A DNA stretch of 64,000 nt from the NCBI RefSeq assembly GCF_003269295.1, contig NZ_QLTT01000005.1, forward strand, positions 1-64,000, read 5' to 3'. Under the pieces are notes generated by a model. That model did not search any database, was not told the origin of the DNA, and saw nothing but the letters and a program-made list of their open reading frames with translations. This DNA comes from Lentzea atacamensis. Lineage in GTDB: Bacteria; Actinomycetota; Actinomycetes; Mycobacteriales; Pseudonocardiaceae. Positions 17,155-26,543 of the stretch are shown in pieces; position 1 is the stretch's first letter, and every line of letters begins with the position of its first letter. The translations under genes were made by a program, and so were the position numbers.

Positions 17155-17868
17155 TCACTCCTCCGTGGGACTCAACGCCACGGACGAGATGAGGGCGGCC
17201 ATCGCCTTGCCCACCAGCTCGTGGCCCTCCCAGCCCCAATGCATCCCGTCTGGATTTCCTGCGCCGGAACGCACGTGCTCACCGATCACGGCCGGCAGGT
17301 CCAGCAACGGCACTCCCGCACGTGAGGCCCAGCCACGCACGGCCGCAGCCGCAGCCGCGTGTCCGTCATGCACAAAGCGATACGTGGGAGCCCGGTGCAC
17401 CGACGGCACGATCCCCACCGCCGGCATCGTGTACTGGAGGTTGCGCACCGACTGGAGCATGTCCCGCAGGTACCGCGCAGTCAGCGCCGGAGGTAACGCC
17501 GTGCGCGCGTAGGGCGCCAACAGCGGTTGGACGTCCCGATAACGCGCCCGCACCCACTTCCGCAACCAGTCAGGCCGCACATAACGCAGCCCCTCGCGCA
17601 AGTACGTGGGCAACGGCGACGGCAGCGTGTCCATGCTCCCCACCGCGAACACCAGAACGTCGGTGCGAGGCAGCAACGACCAGATCCGCGGATCCCCGGT
17701 CAACGCCCACCAGGCGTCCCGAGCCGTCCACCCGAACCCGGCCGCCAGCTCCGCTGAACCACCCAGCTCAGCGGCACAGATGTTGTGCCACAACCGCGGG
17801 TGATCAGCGGGTAACGGCCCGGAAGGCCCGAAGAACGACAGCGAGTCCCCGAGGACGAGCAGTCTCAA
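17155..17868 (-). CDS. octT: SGNH-type acyltransferase, probable diglucosylglycerate octanoyltransferase
   Basis: A 237-aa protein starting at a TTG whose last two bases form part of the gpgP TGA stop (TTGA). The SGNH motif VLGDSLSFFG gives the nucleophile Ser9, and NPDGMHWGWEGHELVG near the C-terminus supplies the Asp/His pair. In M. tuberculosis the gene in the same order (Rv2418c, next to gpgP) octanoylates diglucosylglycerate, an early step of methylglucose lipopolysaccharide assembly. Assignment here rests on synteny, length and motif; biochemical identity is inferred. Confidence 0.75.
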   Translation of the reverse strand: MRLLVLGDSLSFFGPSGPLPADHPRLWHNICAAELGGSAELAAGFGWTARDAWWALTGDPRIWSLLPRTDVLVFAVGSMDTLPSPLPTYLREGLRYVRPDWLRKWVRARYRDVQPLLAPYARTALPPALTARYLRDMLQSVRNLQYTMPAVGIVPSVHRAPTYRFVHDGHAAAAAAVRGWASRAGVPLLDLPAVIGEHVRSGAGNPDGMHWGWEGHELVGKAMAALISSVALSPTEE

Positions 17869-18470
17869 CGCGTGATGCCCGCGTTGTAGGAGGAGAGCCG
17901 CCAACGGCCGTTGCGCCGCGTGAACACCGTCCAGTGGCAGTTGGAGATCCCACCGAGCTGCGACCACGACGGCACCGGCAAGTCCAGCAACCGCCCGGTC
18001 AACGCACTGATGAGCCCGCCGTGCGCGCACAGCATCACCGTGCCGGAGAACTCCGCGTCCACCTCGGTCACGACCTCGACGGCCCGAGCGGCCACCTCGA
18101 CGCGCGACTCACCGTCCGGCGGCGTGTAGGTCGGATCGGTCCGCCACACCGTGATGGCGCCCGGCCACTCCTGCTCCACCTCGGCCGTGGTCAGTCCCTG
18201 CCACTTGCCCAGATGGGTTTCGCGCAGCCGCTCGTCGATCCGCAGCGGGATGTCCGTCGATGAGGTGAAAACCCCAGCGGTGTTGCGCGCGCGTTGCAGG
18301 TCGGACGCGACCACGATCTCCGGCTCGAACCCGGCGAGCACCGGGACGGCGAACCTGGCCTGGTTCAAGCCGGTCTCGGTGAGCGCCGAGTCCAGATGAC
18401 CCTGCAGACGACCTGTCGCGTTGTAGTCGGTCTCACCGTGCCGCCACAGCACGAGCCGGCTCAGGGCCAT
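17865..18470 (-). CDS. gpgP: Histidine phosphatase, probable glucosyl-3-phosphoglycerate phosphatase
   Basis: A 201-aa enzyme of the phosphoglycerate-mutase-like histidine phosphatase family. The catalytic RHGET motif has His11, the acid ERLRETHLGKWQG region lies near 80-92, and the second histidine is in LCAHGGL. In mycobacteria the orthologous position (Rv2419c) encodes GpgP, which dephosphorylates glucosyl-3-phosphoglycerate for methylglucose lipopolysaccharide synthesis. It is translationally coupled to octT and 8 nt after rsfS. It could be a broader-specificity phosphatase. Confidence 0.8.
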   Translation of the reverse strand: MALSRLVLWRHGETDYNATGRLQGHLDSALTETGLNQARFAVPVLAGFEPEIVVASDLQRARNTAGVFTSSTDIPLRIDERLRETHLGKWQGLTTAEVEQEWPGAITVWRTDPTYTPPDGESRVEVAARAVEVVTEVDAEFSGTVMLCAHGGLISALTGRLLDLPVPSWSQLGGISNCHWTVFTRRNGRWRLSSYNAGITR

Positions 18471-18478
18471 CAGCTACC

Positions 18479-18862
18479 TCATTCAGCCGTGGACTCGGCG
18501 GGGACGTCCGCTTCGAACTCGATGCGCGGGCAGTCCTTCCACAGTCGCTCCAGGCCGTAGAAGCTGCGCTCCTCCGTGTGCTGCACGTGCACCACGACGT
18601 CCACGAAGTCCAGCAACACCCAACGGCCCTCGCGAGCCCCTTCGCGGCGCACCGGCTTCGTGCCGGCCTCCCGCAGCTTCTCTTCGATGTTGTCGACGAT
18701 CGCGCCGACCTGCCGCTCGTTCGGAGCGGACGCGATCACGAACACGTCAGTGATCACGAGCTGGTCGGAGACGTCGAGCACCGTCACGTCGTGCGCCTTC
18801 TTGTCGGCCGCTGCGTTCGCCGCGACCAGCGCCAGCCGTCGTGCCTCGTCGGTGGCTGCCAC
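18479..18862 (-). CDS. rsfS: Ribosomal silencing factor RsfS
   Basis: A 127-aa protein that binds L14 and blocks subunit joining when nutrients are low. The start is a GTG with GAGGAG 4 nt upstream. The conserved core DKKAHDVTVLDVSDQLVITD, SAPNERQVGAIVDNIEEKL and GRWVLLDFVDVVVHV is clear. In most actinobacteria it directly follows nadD; here a cold-shock gene lies between them. It leads into gpgP-octT-degV on the same strand. Confidence 0.95.
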   Translation of the reverse strand: MAATDEARRLALVAANAAADKKAHDVTVLDVSDQLVITDVFVIASAPNERQVGAIVDNIEEKLREAGTKPVRREGAREGRWVLLDFVDVVVHVQHTEERSFYGLERLWKDCPRIEFEADVPAESTAE

Positions 18863-18958
18863 GTCACTCCTCTGACTTCCGGCGAGCGTCGATACGCCCA
18901 CACGAGTTACTGAGGGTACCGGCGACCGCCAACCGTTACGTCGCACGCGGGCATGAGG

Positions 18959-18988
18959 AAGGCCACCCCAGCGCCCTGGAGTGGCCTT
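18959..18988 (-). terminator. Terminator hairpin after cspA
   Basis: The 13-bp stem (one G-T pair) with a 4-nt loop lies 15 nt past the cspA stop. On the minus strand it reads AAGGCCACTCCAG-GGCG-CTGGGGTGGCCTT. The T-tract is short. Confidence 0.8.
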
Positions 18989-19003
18989 GAACTGCGTTGA
19001 AAC

Positions 19004-19207
19004 TCAGAGCGGGCGGACCTGCTGGGCCTGCGGCCCCTTCTGTCCCTGCCCGACCTCGAACTCGACCTTCTGGTTCTCCTCGAGCGAGCGGAACCCCTTG
19101 GACTGGATCTCCGAGTAGTGCACGAAGACGTCAGCCGAGCCGTCGTCGGGGGCGATGAAGCCGAACCCCTTCTCGGCGTTGAACCACTTCACGGTGCCTG
19201 TAGCCAA
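19004..19207 (-). CDS. Cold-shock protein CspA family
   Basis: A 67-aa single-domain RNA chaperone. It starts at a TTG ([18 protein letters not shown]), with AAAGG 7 nt upstream. RNP1 KGFGFI and RNP2 DVFVHYSEI are intact, and it ends in QQVRPL. It is inserted between nadD and rsfS on the same strand, with its own terminator and an 85-nt upstream gap, so it is probably an independent transcript. Confidence 0.95.
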   Translation of the reverse strand: MATGTVKWFNAEKGFGFIAPDDGSADVFVHYSEIQSKGFRSLEENQKVEFEVGQGQKGPQAQQVRPL

Positions 19208-19292
19208 AGCCTTGCCTTTCACCAACCAGCAACAACGCGATGATTGTTGCTCCCCGAGACCGCGGATGCACGCGAAATCCACCCAAAGGTGG

Positions 19293-19874
19293 TCACGACT
19301 CGGAGTACAAGCCGGTTTTGGCGATGTACTGGACCACACCGTCTGGGACCAAATACCAAACCGGCTGGCCCGAAGCGGTCCGCGCGCGGCAGCCGGTGGA
19401 GGAGATGGCCATGGCCGGGACCTCGACGAGCGACACGGCTCCTGGCGGCAGGTGATGGTCAATCAGCGTGTAGCCCGGACGGGTGACCCCGATGAAGTGG
19501 GCCAGTTCGAACGCATCCGCGGCGCGCTTCCACGACAGGATCTGCTCCAGCGCGTCGGCGCCGGTGATGAAGAACAGGTCCGCGTCCGGGTACTGCTTCT
19601 TCAGGTCCGTGAGCGTGTCCACGGTGTACGTGGGGCCGTCGCGGTCGATGTCCACGCGACTGACCGAGAAGCGGGGGTTGGACGCGGTGGCGATGACCGT
19701 CATCAGGTAGCGGTCCTCGGCGGGCGACACCTCGCGCGACGACTTCTGCCAGGGCTGACCCGTCGGCACGAAGATCACGCGGTCCAGGTCGAACCTGGCC
19801 TGCACCTCGCTGGCGGCCACGAGGTGGCCGTGGTGGATGGGGTCGAACGTGCCACCCATGACGCCGATGCGCAT
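19293..19874 (-). CDS. nadD: Nicotinate-nucleotide adenylyltransferase
   Basis: A 193-aa enzyme that adenylates nicotinate mononucleotide for NAD synthesis. The nucleotidyltransferase motif [12 protein letters not shown] is near residues 8-19, and the C-terminal [10 protein letters not shown] matches the ISSTxxR signature. No SD precedes the ATG. TACGCT, six bases before the start codon, fits a -10 element, so a leaderless transcript is possible. A strong hairpin with a TTTT run ends just before this ATG. Confidence 0.95.
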   Translation of the reverse strand: MRIGVMGGTFDPIHHGHLVAASEVQARFDLDRVIFVPTGQPWQKSSREVSPAEDRYLMTVIATASNPRFSVSRVDIDRDGPTYTVDTLTDLKKQYPDADLFFITGADALEQILSWKRAADAFELAHFIGVTRPGYTLIDHHLPPGAVSLVEVPAMAISSTGCRARTASGQPVWYLVPDGVVQYIAKTGLYSES

Positions 19875-19875
19875 C

Positions 19876-19923
19876 AAAACAGCGTAGACGGGCGCGGACC
19901 GCTCCCATGGTCCTGCGCCCGTC
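19876..19923 (-). terminator. Intrinsic terminator abutting the nadD start codon
   Basis: Outer 9-bp stem (19887-19895 with 19915-19923) and inner 5-bp stem GGACC/GGTCC (19896-19900 with 19909-19913), one bulge, and a TTTT run at 19879-19876. It would stop transcripts coming from the P450 gene two bases before nadD begins. Confidence 0.8.
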
Positions 19924-20052
19924 GTGCTGATCACACCGGACGGCCCAGGGGGAGGACGGGCCGTACGGCGCGCGGCCCACCCCGAAGCAGAGCCGCGCAC
20001 AGGAGGAACGCATCCGCCTCTCCCCCATTACGCGGCTCGGCCAAAATTTTTC

Positions 20053-21222
20053 TCACCAGGCGACGACGAGCTTCACAGGGCCCCTGACCAGCGAACCCTT
20101 GCGGAACTCGACCGGTTCCGCGAGCCGCAGACCAGGCATCCGGCGCAGCAACGTGCCCAGCGCGACCTGCAGCTCCATCCGCGCGAGCTGCGAGCCGAGG
20201 CAGAAGTGGATGCCGTGCCCGAACTGCAGGTGCTGGCCGACATCGCGGCTCAGGTCCAGTTCGTCGCTCTTCGGGTACACCGACTCGTCGCGGTTCGCCG
20301 ACGACACGACCACGAGTACGGCGTCGCCTTCCTTCACGAGCGCGTTGCCGACCTGGACGTCCTCGGTGGCGATGCGCGTGAAGCCGGCACCACTACCCAA
20401 TGGGATGAACCGCAGCAGCTCCTCGATCGCGTTCGGGAGCGTGTCCGGGTCTTCACGCAGGCGCTTCATGGCGTCCGGGTGCTCGAACAGGGTCACGACG
20501 CTGTTGGCGATCATGTTCGCCGTCGTCTCGTGGCCGGCGACGAGCAACGTGATGCCGAACCGGACGAGTTCGTCCTCGCTCAGCCGGTCGTCGTTGTCAC
20601 GGGCTGCGACGAGTGCGCTCATCAGGTCGTCCGCGGGCTGTTGACGGCGTTTCGCGATGAGGCTGGTGAAGTAGGCGTGCAGCTTGAGCATGCCTTCCAT
20701 GGCCTCTTCCGGCGTGTAGCCGCCGACCGTGGCCAGCACCTGGTTCGACCACATGCGGAAGTCGGCGCGGTCCTCGAACGGCACACCCAGCAGCTCGCAG
20801 ATCACCGTGATCGGGAACGGCATGGTGAAGCCCTCGACAAGGTCGCCGGGGTTGTCCATGCGGTCGAGCAGGTCGTCGGTGATCTGCTGCGCGCGTGGAC
20901 GCAGCTGCTCGATCCGCCGCACCGTGAACGCCTTGGACACCAGGCGTCGCATGCGTGCGTGGTCTTCGCCGTCGTGGGTGAGGATCGACCCACCGGGCGC
21001 GATGAGGGGCTGCATCCTCGGCACGTCCTGGTTGACCGTTCGCGCTCGGCTGAAGCGCGGGTCGCCTAGGACGAACTTCGTCTCTTCGTAGGACGTGACG
21101 AGCCAGCCCTCGCCGCCGTACGGGTACGTCACGCGCGTGACGGGCTCTTCACGCCGTAGACGTTCATAGGTCGGATCGAGGGCCAGGCCGTCGGTTTCGG
21201 AGAACGGGTAGGTGGGAGCCAT
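20053..21222 (-). CDS. Cytochrome P450 (CYP107/105-like)
   Basis: A 389-aa soluble monooxygenase. I-helix AGHETT (229-234), K-helix EELLR (267-271) and heme loop FGHGIHFCLGSQLAR with Cys341 are all intact, so it should be active with ferredoxin partners. None is encoded nearby. It lies 16 nt after proA on the same strand and may be read through from it. Substrate unknown. Confidence 0.93.
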   Translation of the reverse strand: MAPTYPFSETDGLALDPTYERLRREEPVTRVTYPYGGEGWLVTSYEETKFVLGDPRFSRARTVNQDVPRMQPLIAPGGSILTHDGEDHARMRRLVSKAFTVRRIEQLRPRAQQITDDLLDRMDNPGDLVEGFTMPFPITVICELLGVPFEDRADFRMWSNQVLATVGGYTPEEAMEGMLKLHAYFTSLIAKRRQQPADDLMSALVAARDNDDRLSEDELVRFGITLLVAGHETTANMIANSVVTLFEHPDAMKRLREDPDTLPNAIEELLRFIPLGSGAGFTRIATEDVQVGNALVKEGDAVLVVVSSANRDESVYPKSDELDLSRDVGQHLQFGHGIHFCLGSQLARMELQVALGTLLRRMPGLRLAEPVEFRKGSLVRGPVKLVVAW

Positions 21223-21238
21223 GTCTCCGAAGGTAGAG

Positions 21239-22504
21239 CTACGCCTTCGGGCGCGTGTGACCTTCGCCCCAGACGACCCATTTAGAGGACGTCAGCTCGG
21301 ATAGGCCCATCGGACCGCGGGCGTGCAGCTTCTGCGTGGAGATGCCGATCTCGGCGCCCATGCCGAACTCGGCACCGTCCGTGAACGCCGTGGAGGCGTT
21401 GACGAACACCGCCGCCGCGTCCACTCGCGTCGTGAACTTCCGTGCTGCCGCAACGTCGTTCGTCACGATGGCCTCGCTGTGGCCGGAGCCGTACGTCGCG
21501 ATGTGCTGCACCGCTTCATCCAGCGAGCCGACGACCTTCGCGGAGATGTCGAGGCTCAGGTACTCGGTGCCCCAGTCGTCGTCGGTCGCCTTCTCGACGT
21601 TCGGCTGCTGCGCGAACTCGTCGTCGCCGTGGATGGTCACGCTCTCCTGCTGCAACGCCTTGGTGATGCGCGGGACGAACTCCTTCGCGACGTCCTTGTG
21701 CACCAGGAGCGACTCAGCCGCGTTGCACACGCTCGTGCGACGCGTCTTGGCGTTGAGGACGATGGCCTCGGCCATGTCGAGGTCGGCGTGCGCGTCCACG
21801 TAGACGTGGCAGTTGCCGACGCCGGTCTCGATCGTGGGAACCGTCGCCTGCTCCACCACGGCGTTGATCAAACCCGCGCCACCACGCGGAATCACCAGGT
21901 CGACCAGGCCGCGGGCGGTGATGAGGTGCGTGACGGACGCGCGGTCGTGACACGGCAGCAGCTGCACGCAATCGGCCGGCAAGTTCACGCTTTCGAGTGC
22001 ATCGCGCAGGACTGCGACGAGCGTGGTGTTGGAGTGCTCGGCGGTCGAGGAGCCCCGCAGCAGCGCGGCGTTGCCCGACTTCAGCGCGAGACCGGCGGCG
22101 TCGACCGTGACGTTCGGGCGAGCCTCGTAGACCATGCCGACGACGCCCATCGGGACGCGGATCTGCTTGAGCTCCAGCCCGTTCGGGAGGATTCCGCCGT
22201 TGAGCACCTGGCCGACCGGATCGGCAAGTCCCGCAACGGTTTCCAGGCCCGTGGCCACGCCGTCGATGCGGGCTTCGGTGAGCGTGAGGCGGTCCAGGAT
22301 GTTGTCTGGCAGGCCTGCCGCCCTGCCCGCTTCGAGGTCCTTCTTGTTGGCCTCGATGATCTCTGGCGCGCGCTGGCGGAGAGCGGCGGCCATCTCGTGC
22401 AGCGCGGCATCCTTGCGCTCACGGGTGGCGAGGACGAGTTCGTCGGCGGCGACGCGGGCGCGGCGGGCTGCTGCGTGCACCTGGTCGCGCAGGTCATCAG
22501 TCAC
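21239..22504 (-). CDS. proA: Gamma-glutamyl phosphate reductase
   Basis: A 421-aa enzyme (GTG start) reducing gamma-glutamyl phosphate to glutamate semialdehyde in proline synthesis. Signatures include [29 protein letters not shown], and [11 protein letters not shown] with catalytic Cys260. Its partner proB lies 11 kb away at 33547-34674; an accessory block fills the gap. Confidence 0.97.
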   Translation of the reverse strand: MTDDLRDQVHAAARRARVAADELVLATRERKDAALHEMAAALRQRAPEIIEANKKDLEAGRAAGLPDNILDRLTLTEARIDGVATGLETVAGLADPVGQVLNGGILPNGLELKQIRVPMGVVGMVYEARPNVTVDAAGLALKSGNAALLRGSSTAEHSNTTLVAVLRDALESVNLPADCVQLLPCHDRASVTHLITARGLVDLVIPRGGAGLINAVVEQATVPTIETGVGNCHVYVDAHADLDMAEAIVLNAKTRRTSVCNAAESLLVHKDVAKEFVPRITKALQQESVTIHGDDEFAQQPNVEKATDDDWGTEYLSLDISAKVVGSLDEAVQHIATYGSGHSEAIVTNDVAAARKFTTRVDAAAVFVNASTAFTDGAEFGMGAEIGISTQKLHARGPMGLSELTSSKWVVWGEGHTRPKA

Positions 22505-22567
22505 GCTGCACAGCTTACGACCTGCGACAATCACAATTGTCAGACCCGCCTGGCAAGCTTGCTCCCC

Positions 22568-24652
22568 ATGGACGACATCGCGTTGCGAGAGCTGGCCGAA
22601 GAACGGCTACGGGCACTGGCAGGCCCCGAGGCGGTGCTGCGCGAGGACCAGTGGACCGCGATCCACACCCTCGTGGCTCAGCGCCGCAGAGCTCTCGTCG
22701 TCCAGCGCACCGGCTGGGGCAAGTCGGCCGTGTACTTCATCGCGACGGCGTTGCTGCGCCAGCTCGGTGAGGGACCGACGGTCATCGTCTCGCCACTGCT
22801 CGCGTTGATGCGCAACCAGGTCGACGCGGCGGCACGGGCAGGCGTGCACGCGGTGACGATCAACTCGGCCAACACCGACGAGTGGGACGCCGTGCAGGAG
22901 CAGGTCGCGGCCGGCGACGTCGACGTGCTCCTGGTGAGTCCGGAACGGCTGAACAACCCCGACTTCCGCGACACCGTGCTGCCCTCGCTGACCGCTTCCG
23001 CGGGCATGCTCGTGGTCGACGAGGCGCACTGCATCTCGGACTGGGGCCACGACTTCCGGCCGGACTACCGCAGGCTGCGGACGTTGCTGACGGAGCTGCC
23101 ACCGGGCGTGCCGGTGCTGGCGACGACGGCGACGGCCAACGACCGCGTGGTCCACGACGTCACCGAGCAGCTGGGGCTCGGCGCCGAGGAGGGCACGCTG
23201 GTCCTGCGCGGGCCGCTGGACCGCGACAGCCTGCGTCTTTCGGTCGCGCTGCTGCCGACCGCCGAGTCACGCCTCGGGTGGCTCGCGGAGCAGCTCGACC
23301 GGCTGCCGGGCTCCGGCATCATCTACACGCTCACGGTCGCGGCGGCGGACGACATCGCGGCGTTCCTGTCGTCACGCGGCTTCCCGGTGGCCGCGTACTC
23401 GGGCAAGACCGAGCCGGCCGAACGTGAACGCGCCGAAGAGGACCTGCTGAACAACCGGGTCAAAGCGCTCGTCGCCACCTCCGCACTGGGCATGGGTTTC
23501 GACAAGCCGGACCTGGGGTTCGTCGTGCACGTCGGCGCGCCGTCCTCGCCGATCGCCTACTACCAGCAGATCGGCCGGGCGGGCCGCGGCGTCGACCGTG
23601 CCGAGGTGATCCTGCTGCCGGGTCACGAGGATCGCGACATCTGGGCGTACTTCGCCTCGCTGGCGTTCCCGGCGGAGGTCGTGGTGCGCCAGGTGCTGTC
23701 CGCGCTGGCAGGCGCGAGCAAGCCGTTGTCGACGGCGGCGCTGGAGCCGATGGTCGAGCTGTCCCGGGGCAGGCTCGAGGTCGTGCTGAAGGTGCTGGAC
23801 GTAGACGGCGCGGTCCGGCGGGTGCGCGGTGGCTGGGAAGCGACCGGGCGCCCGTGGGAGTACGACGGCGATCGGTACGCGCGCATCGCCGAGGCGCGCA
23901 GGGCCGAGCAGCAGGTGATGATCGACTACCTGCGGACGTCGTCGTGCCGGATGAAGTTCCTGCAGGACCAGCTGGACGACCCGCACGCGCGCGAGTGCGG
24001 TCGTTGCGACAACTGCACTGGCGAGCGGTTGTCGGTCGAGGTGTCGGAAACGGCGGCAGGCGCGGCCCGCGAACGCCTGCTGCGCCCCGGCCTGGACGTG
24101 GCGCCGCGCAAGATGTGGCCCACCGGCATGGCCGCGATCGGCGTGTCGTTGTCCGGCAAGATCCCGCCGTCGGAAATCGCGGCGACGGGCCGGGCACTGG
24201 GCCGGCTCACCGACATCGGCTGGGGCAACAGGCTCCGCGACCTGCTCGCCGACGGCACCGACCGCGAGATCCCCGAGGACGTCTTCGCGGCCTGCGTGAA
24301 GGTGCTGTCGGCGTGGGCCTGGGACGACCGCCCGGTCGGTGTGGTGACGGTCGGTTCCCGCAGGCGCCCGGCTCTGGTCGACAGCTTCGGCCAGCGCATC
24401 GCGTCCATCGGCAGGCTGCCGTTCCTCGGCACCGTGTGGCTCGGTGAGTCGACGCACCGAGCCAACAGCGCCCAGCGCCTGGCCGGCCTCGTGCGCTCCG
24501 GCGAGACACCGGATGTGTCCGGTGTGGATGGTCCGGTGCTGCTGGTGGACGACCACATCGACACCGGCTGGACGATGACGGTGGCGGCTCGGATGCTCAG
24601 GAAGGAGGGGGTGCCCGCGGTGCTGCCGTTCGCGCTGGCCGTGACGAACTGA
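22568..24652 (+). CDS. recQ: RecQ-type DNA helicase with C-terminal phosphoribosyltransferase-like domain
   Basis: A 694-aa DNA-repair helicase. Motif I QRTGWGKS (46-53), motif II DEAH (151-154) followed by [16 protein letters not shown], motif [11 protein letters not shown] (334-342), and a zinc-binding cluster (C460, C477, C480, C483). The last ~110 residues contain [14 protein letters not shown] (657-670), which fits the PRPP-binding loop of type I phosphoribosyltransferases such as ComF. Many GC-rich actinobacteria have a related fused form. Divergent from proA with 63 bp between starts. Confidence 0.9.
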   Translation: MDDIALRELAEERLRALAGPEAVLREDQWTAIHTLVAQRRRALVVQRTGWGKSAVYFIATALLRQLGEGPTVIVSPLLALMRNQVDAAARAGVHAVTINSANTDEWDAVQEQVAAGDVDVLLVSPERLNNPDFRDTVLPSLTASAGMLVVDEAHCISDWGHDFRPDYRRLRTLLTELPPGVPVLATTATANDRVVHDVTEQLGLGAEEGTLVLRGPLDRDSLRLSVALLPTAESRLGWLAEQLDRLPGSGIIYTLTVAAADDIAAFLSSRGFPVAAYSGKTEPAERERAEEDLLNNRVKALVATSALGMGFDKPDLGFVVHVGAPSSPIAYYQQIGRAGRGVDRAEVILLPGHEDRDIWAYFASLAFPAEVVVRQVLSALAGASKPLSTAALEPMVELSRGRLEVVLKVLDVDGAVRRVRGGWEATGRPWEYDGDRYARIAEARRAEQQVMIDYLRTSSCRMKFLQDQLDDPHARECGRCDNCTGERLSVEVSETAAGAARERLLRPGLDVAPRKMWPTGMAAIGVSLSGKIPPSEIAATGRALGRLTDIGWGNRLRDLLADGTDREIPEDVFAACVKVLSAWAWDDRPVGVVTVGSRRRPALVDSFGQRIASIGRLPFLGTVWLGESTHRANSAQRLAGLVRSGETPDVSGVDGPVLLVDDHIDTGWTMTVAARMLRKEGVPAVLPFALAVTN

Positions 24653-24655
24653 CGT

Positions 24656-25510
24656 ACGCGCCTGAGCGACCGCGCATCCGCCCGCTAGACCGAGCGGGAC
24701 AGCCGGGGCGGCGAACCGCGCCGCGGAGGCCAGACCAGAGTGAACCTGCTGGCAGGGTTCGGGCGAGCCCGGGGTGAGGCACTGCCACTCGGGTCCAACG
24801 GTCGGGCGTGCGTGCATCCGACACCAGGGCCCGACAGCACGCGCACGACCGGGGCAGCCAACCGCACGGCGGCGGCCAAGCCGGAACGAACCCGCAGGCA
24901 CGCTCCGGCGGAACCCGGAAGCGAGGCGCTGAATTCGGGTTCAACGTGCGACCGACACAGGACTCCGGCAGCACGCGGAGCAACCGGGCGGCCACCGCGC
25001 CGAGAAGCTAGGCCGGAGTGAACCTGCCGGCAGGTTCGGGCGAGCCCGGAGGTGAGGCGCCGCCACCCGCGTCCAACAGTCGGACACCCGCGCATCCGAC
25101 ACCAGGGCCCGACAGCACGCGCACGACCGGGGCAGCCAACCGCACGGCGACGGCCAAGCCGGAACGAACCCGCAGGCACGCTCCGGCGGAACACCGAAGC
25201 AAGGCGCTGCATTCGGGTTCAACGGCTGGGCGACCGCGCAACGGCCGCTGAGCCCCGACAGCACGCGGCGCACCGAGCGGCCGATCACACGGCCATGGCC
25301 AAGCCGGAACGAACCCGCAGGCACGCTCCGGTGGAACCCGGAAGCGAGGCGCTGCCGCTCGCATCCAACGGTTCGGGGTGCACCCGACAGCACGCGGCAC
25401 AACCGGCCCCGCCAGCCGCACGCCGCTGGCCAGGGTGGAGTGAACCCGCAGGCAGGTTCGAGCAAACCCGGAGGTGAGGCACTGCCACCCGCGCCCAACG
25501 GCTGAATGAT
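24656..25510. repeat. Array of six degenerate ~140-bp tandem repeats
   Basis: The 946-bp gap after recQ has no convincing gene. Six copies share a core of the form GGCCAAGCCGGAACGAACC-CGCAGGCA; the GAACC anchor sits at 24742, 24888, 25020, 25166, 25311 and 25442 (spacing 146, 132, 146, 145, 131). A second anchor, GACAGCACGCG, recurs between cores. Copies two apart are closest: 24814-24947 and 25092-25225 are nearly identical in sequence. Copy 3 contains the perfect 18-bp palindrome GAACCTGCCGGCAGGTTC (25020-25037), followed by a CGGGC-GA-GCCCG hairpin. Long frames across it on both strands have odd Arg/Pro/Ala-rich composition and look non-coding. Confidence 0.85.
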
Positions 25511-25598
25511 CGCCGGAAGACCTGACACCTCGGTGCCGGGCCTGCCGAAGCACGACCCCGAGTTGTCGTGACTTCCGGCGAGCGAGAAACTCCACCAC

Positions 25599-26543
25599 AT
25601 GATCCCGCCTGGACCGGCCACGCCTCGCACACGCAGGTCGTGGTTGCGGATGTTCCTCGTCGGACTGGCGCTGTGGGTCGCGACGGTGGTGATCACCTAC
25701 CTCACCGGCAACGCCAACCTGATTCCGACGATCGTGCTGCTGGGCAGTTTCCTGGTGCCGGCGACGTTCGTGGTGTGGGCGTTCGAGCACAGGCACTCCG
25801 GTGAGGTGACCGGGGAGCTCGTGTTCCGGACGTTCGCGGTCGGTGGTGTGCTGGGTGTGCTCGGGGCGTCGTTGCTGGAGACGTACCTGCTGCATCCGTC
25901 GCCGTGGTTGTTCGTGGGCGTCGGGCTGATCGAGGAAGCGGTCAAGCTCGGTGCGCTGGCGTTGCTCACGCGGCATCTGGTGCACAAGTCGACGCGGGAC
26001 GGGCTGGTGCTCGGGGCCAGTGTCGGGTTCGGGTTCGCGGCGTTCGAGTCGGCCGGGTACGCGCTGATGGCGACGTTGACCGAGGACGGGCTGTCGTTGA
26101 TGGACCTGGTCACGACGGAGCTGTTGCGAGGGTTCCTCGCGCCGTTCGGGCACGGGCTGTGGACGGCGATCCTGGGTGGGGTGTTGTTCTCGCGCAGTGT
26201 TCGCGAGCACTTCCTGCTCACCGGGCGGTTGCTTTGGGCGTACCTCGGGGTGTCGTTGCTGCACGCGCTGTGGGACTCGATGAACAGCATCGCCGTGGTG
26301 ATCACGTTGGTGCTGACCGATCAGCCTTGGCAGGAGCAGGCGTTCGAGGCCGGTTACATGCCTCAGCCGACGCCTGTGCAGGTGCAGCTGTTCACGGTCT
26401 TCACGTGGCTCGGGCTGGCGTTGATCTCCGTGGTCGGGCTGCTCTGGCTGCTCAGCCTGGTGCGGGCGTCCCGGCGGGAGTTCGCGCCGGTGCGCGGCTA
26501 TCCGCTGCGCACCGACGCGCGGTGGTGGCCGGGAGGCCGCTAG
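25599..26543 (+). CDS. PrsW-family intramembrane metalloprotease
   Basis: A 314-aa membrane protein with about eight hydrophobic segments. The family motifs are present: LIEEAVK (110-116, EE at 112-113), FAAFESAGYA (Glu150), FGHGLWTAILGG (His185) and LLHALWD (His222). PrsW-type proteases cleave anti-sigma factors within the membrane; no sigma/anti-sigma gene is adjacent. No strong SD is seen at the chosen ATG; an internal ATG at residue 18 is possible. Its stop overlaps the opposing stop of the next gene (CTAGC). Confidence 0.88.
   Translation: MIPPGPATPRTRRSWLRMFLVGLALWVATVVITYLTGNANLIPTIVLLGSFLVPATFVVWAFEHRHSGEVTGELVFRTFAVGGVLGVLGASLLETYLLHPSPWLFVGVGLIEEAVKLGALALLTRHLVHKSTRDGLVLGASVGFGFAAFESAGYALMATLTEDGLSLMDLVTTELLRGFLAPFGHGLWTAILGGVLFSRSVREHFLLTGRLLWAYLGVSLLHALWDSMNSIAVVITLVLTDQPWQEQAFEAGYMPQPTPVQVQLFTVFTWLGLALISVVGLLWLLSLVRASRREFAPVRGYPLRTDARWWPGGR

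Noticed and set aside
21323..22567. A 415-codon N-terminal extension of RecQ
   Set aside because: It lies antisense to proA. The helicase homology starts at the ATG at 22568, and the extension has shadow composition.
24656..25510. Tandem repeats considered as a CRISPR array
   Set aside because: Units are 131-146 bp, degenerate and similar throughout. There are no short identical repeats with unique spacers, and no cas genes are nearby.
24685..25696. Minus-strand proteins across the repeat array
   Set aside because: Translations repeat segments such as ERACGFVPAWP with high Cys/Arg/Ala, no fold-like pattern and no SD. They are best explained as open frames in repeated GC-rich DNA.
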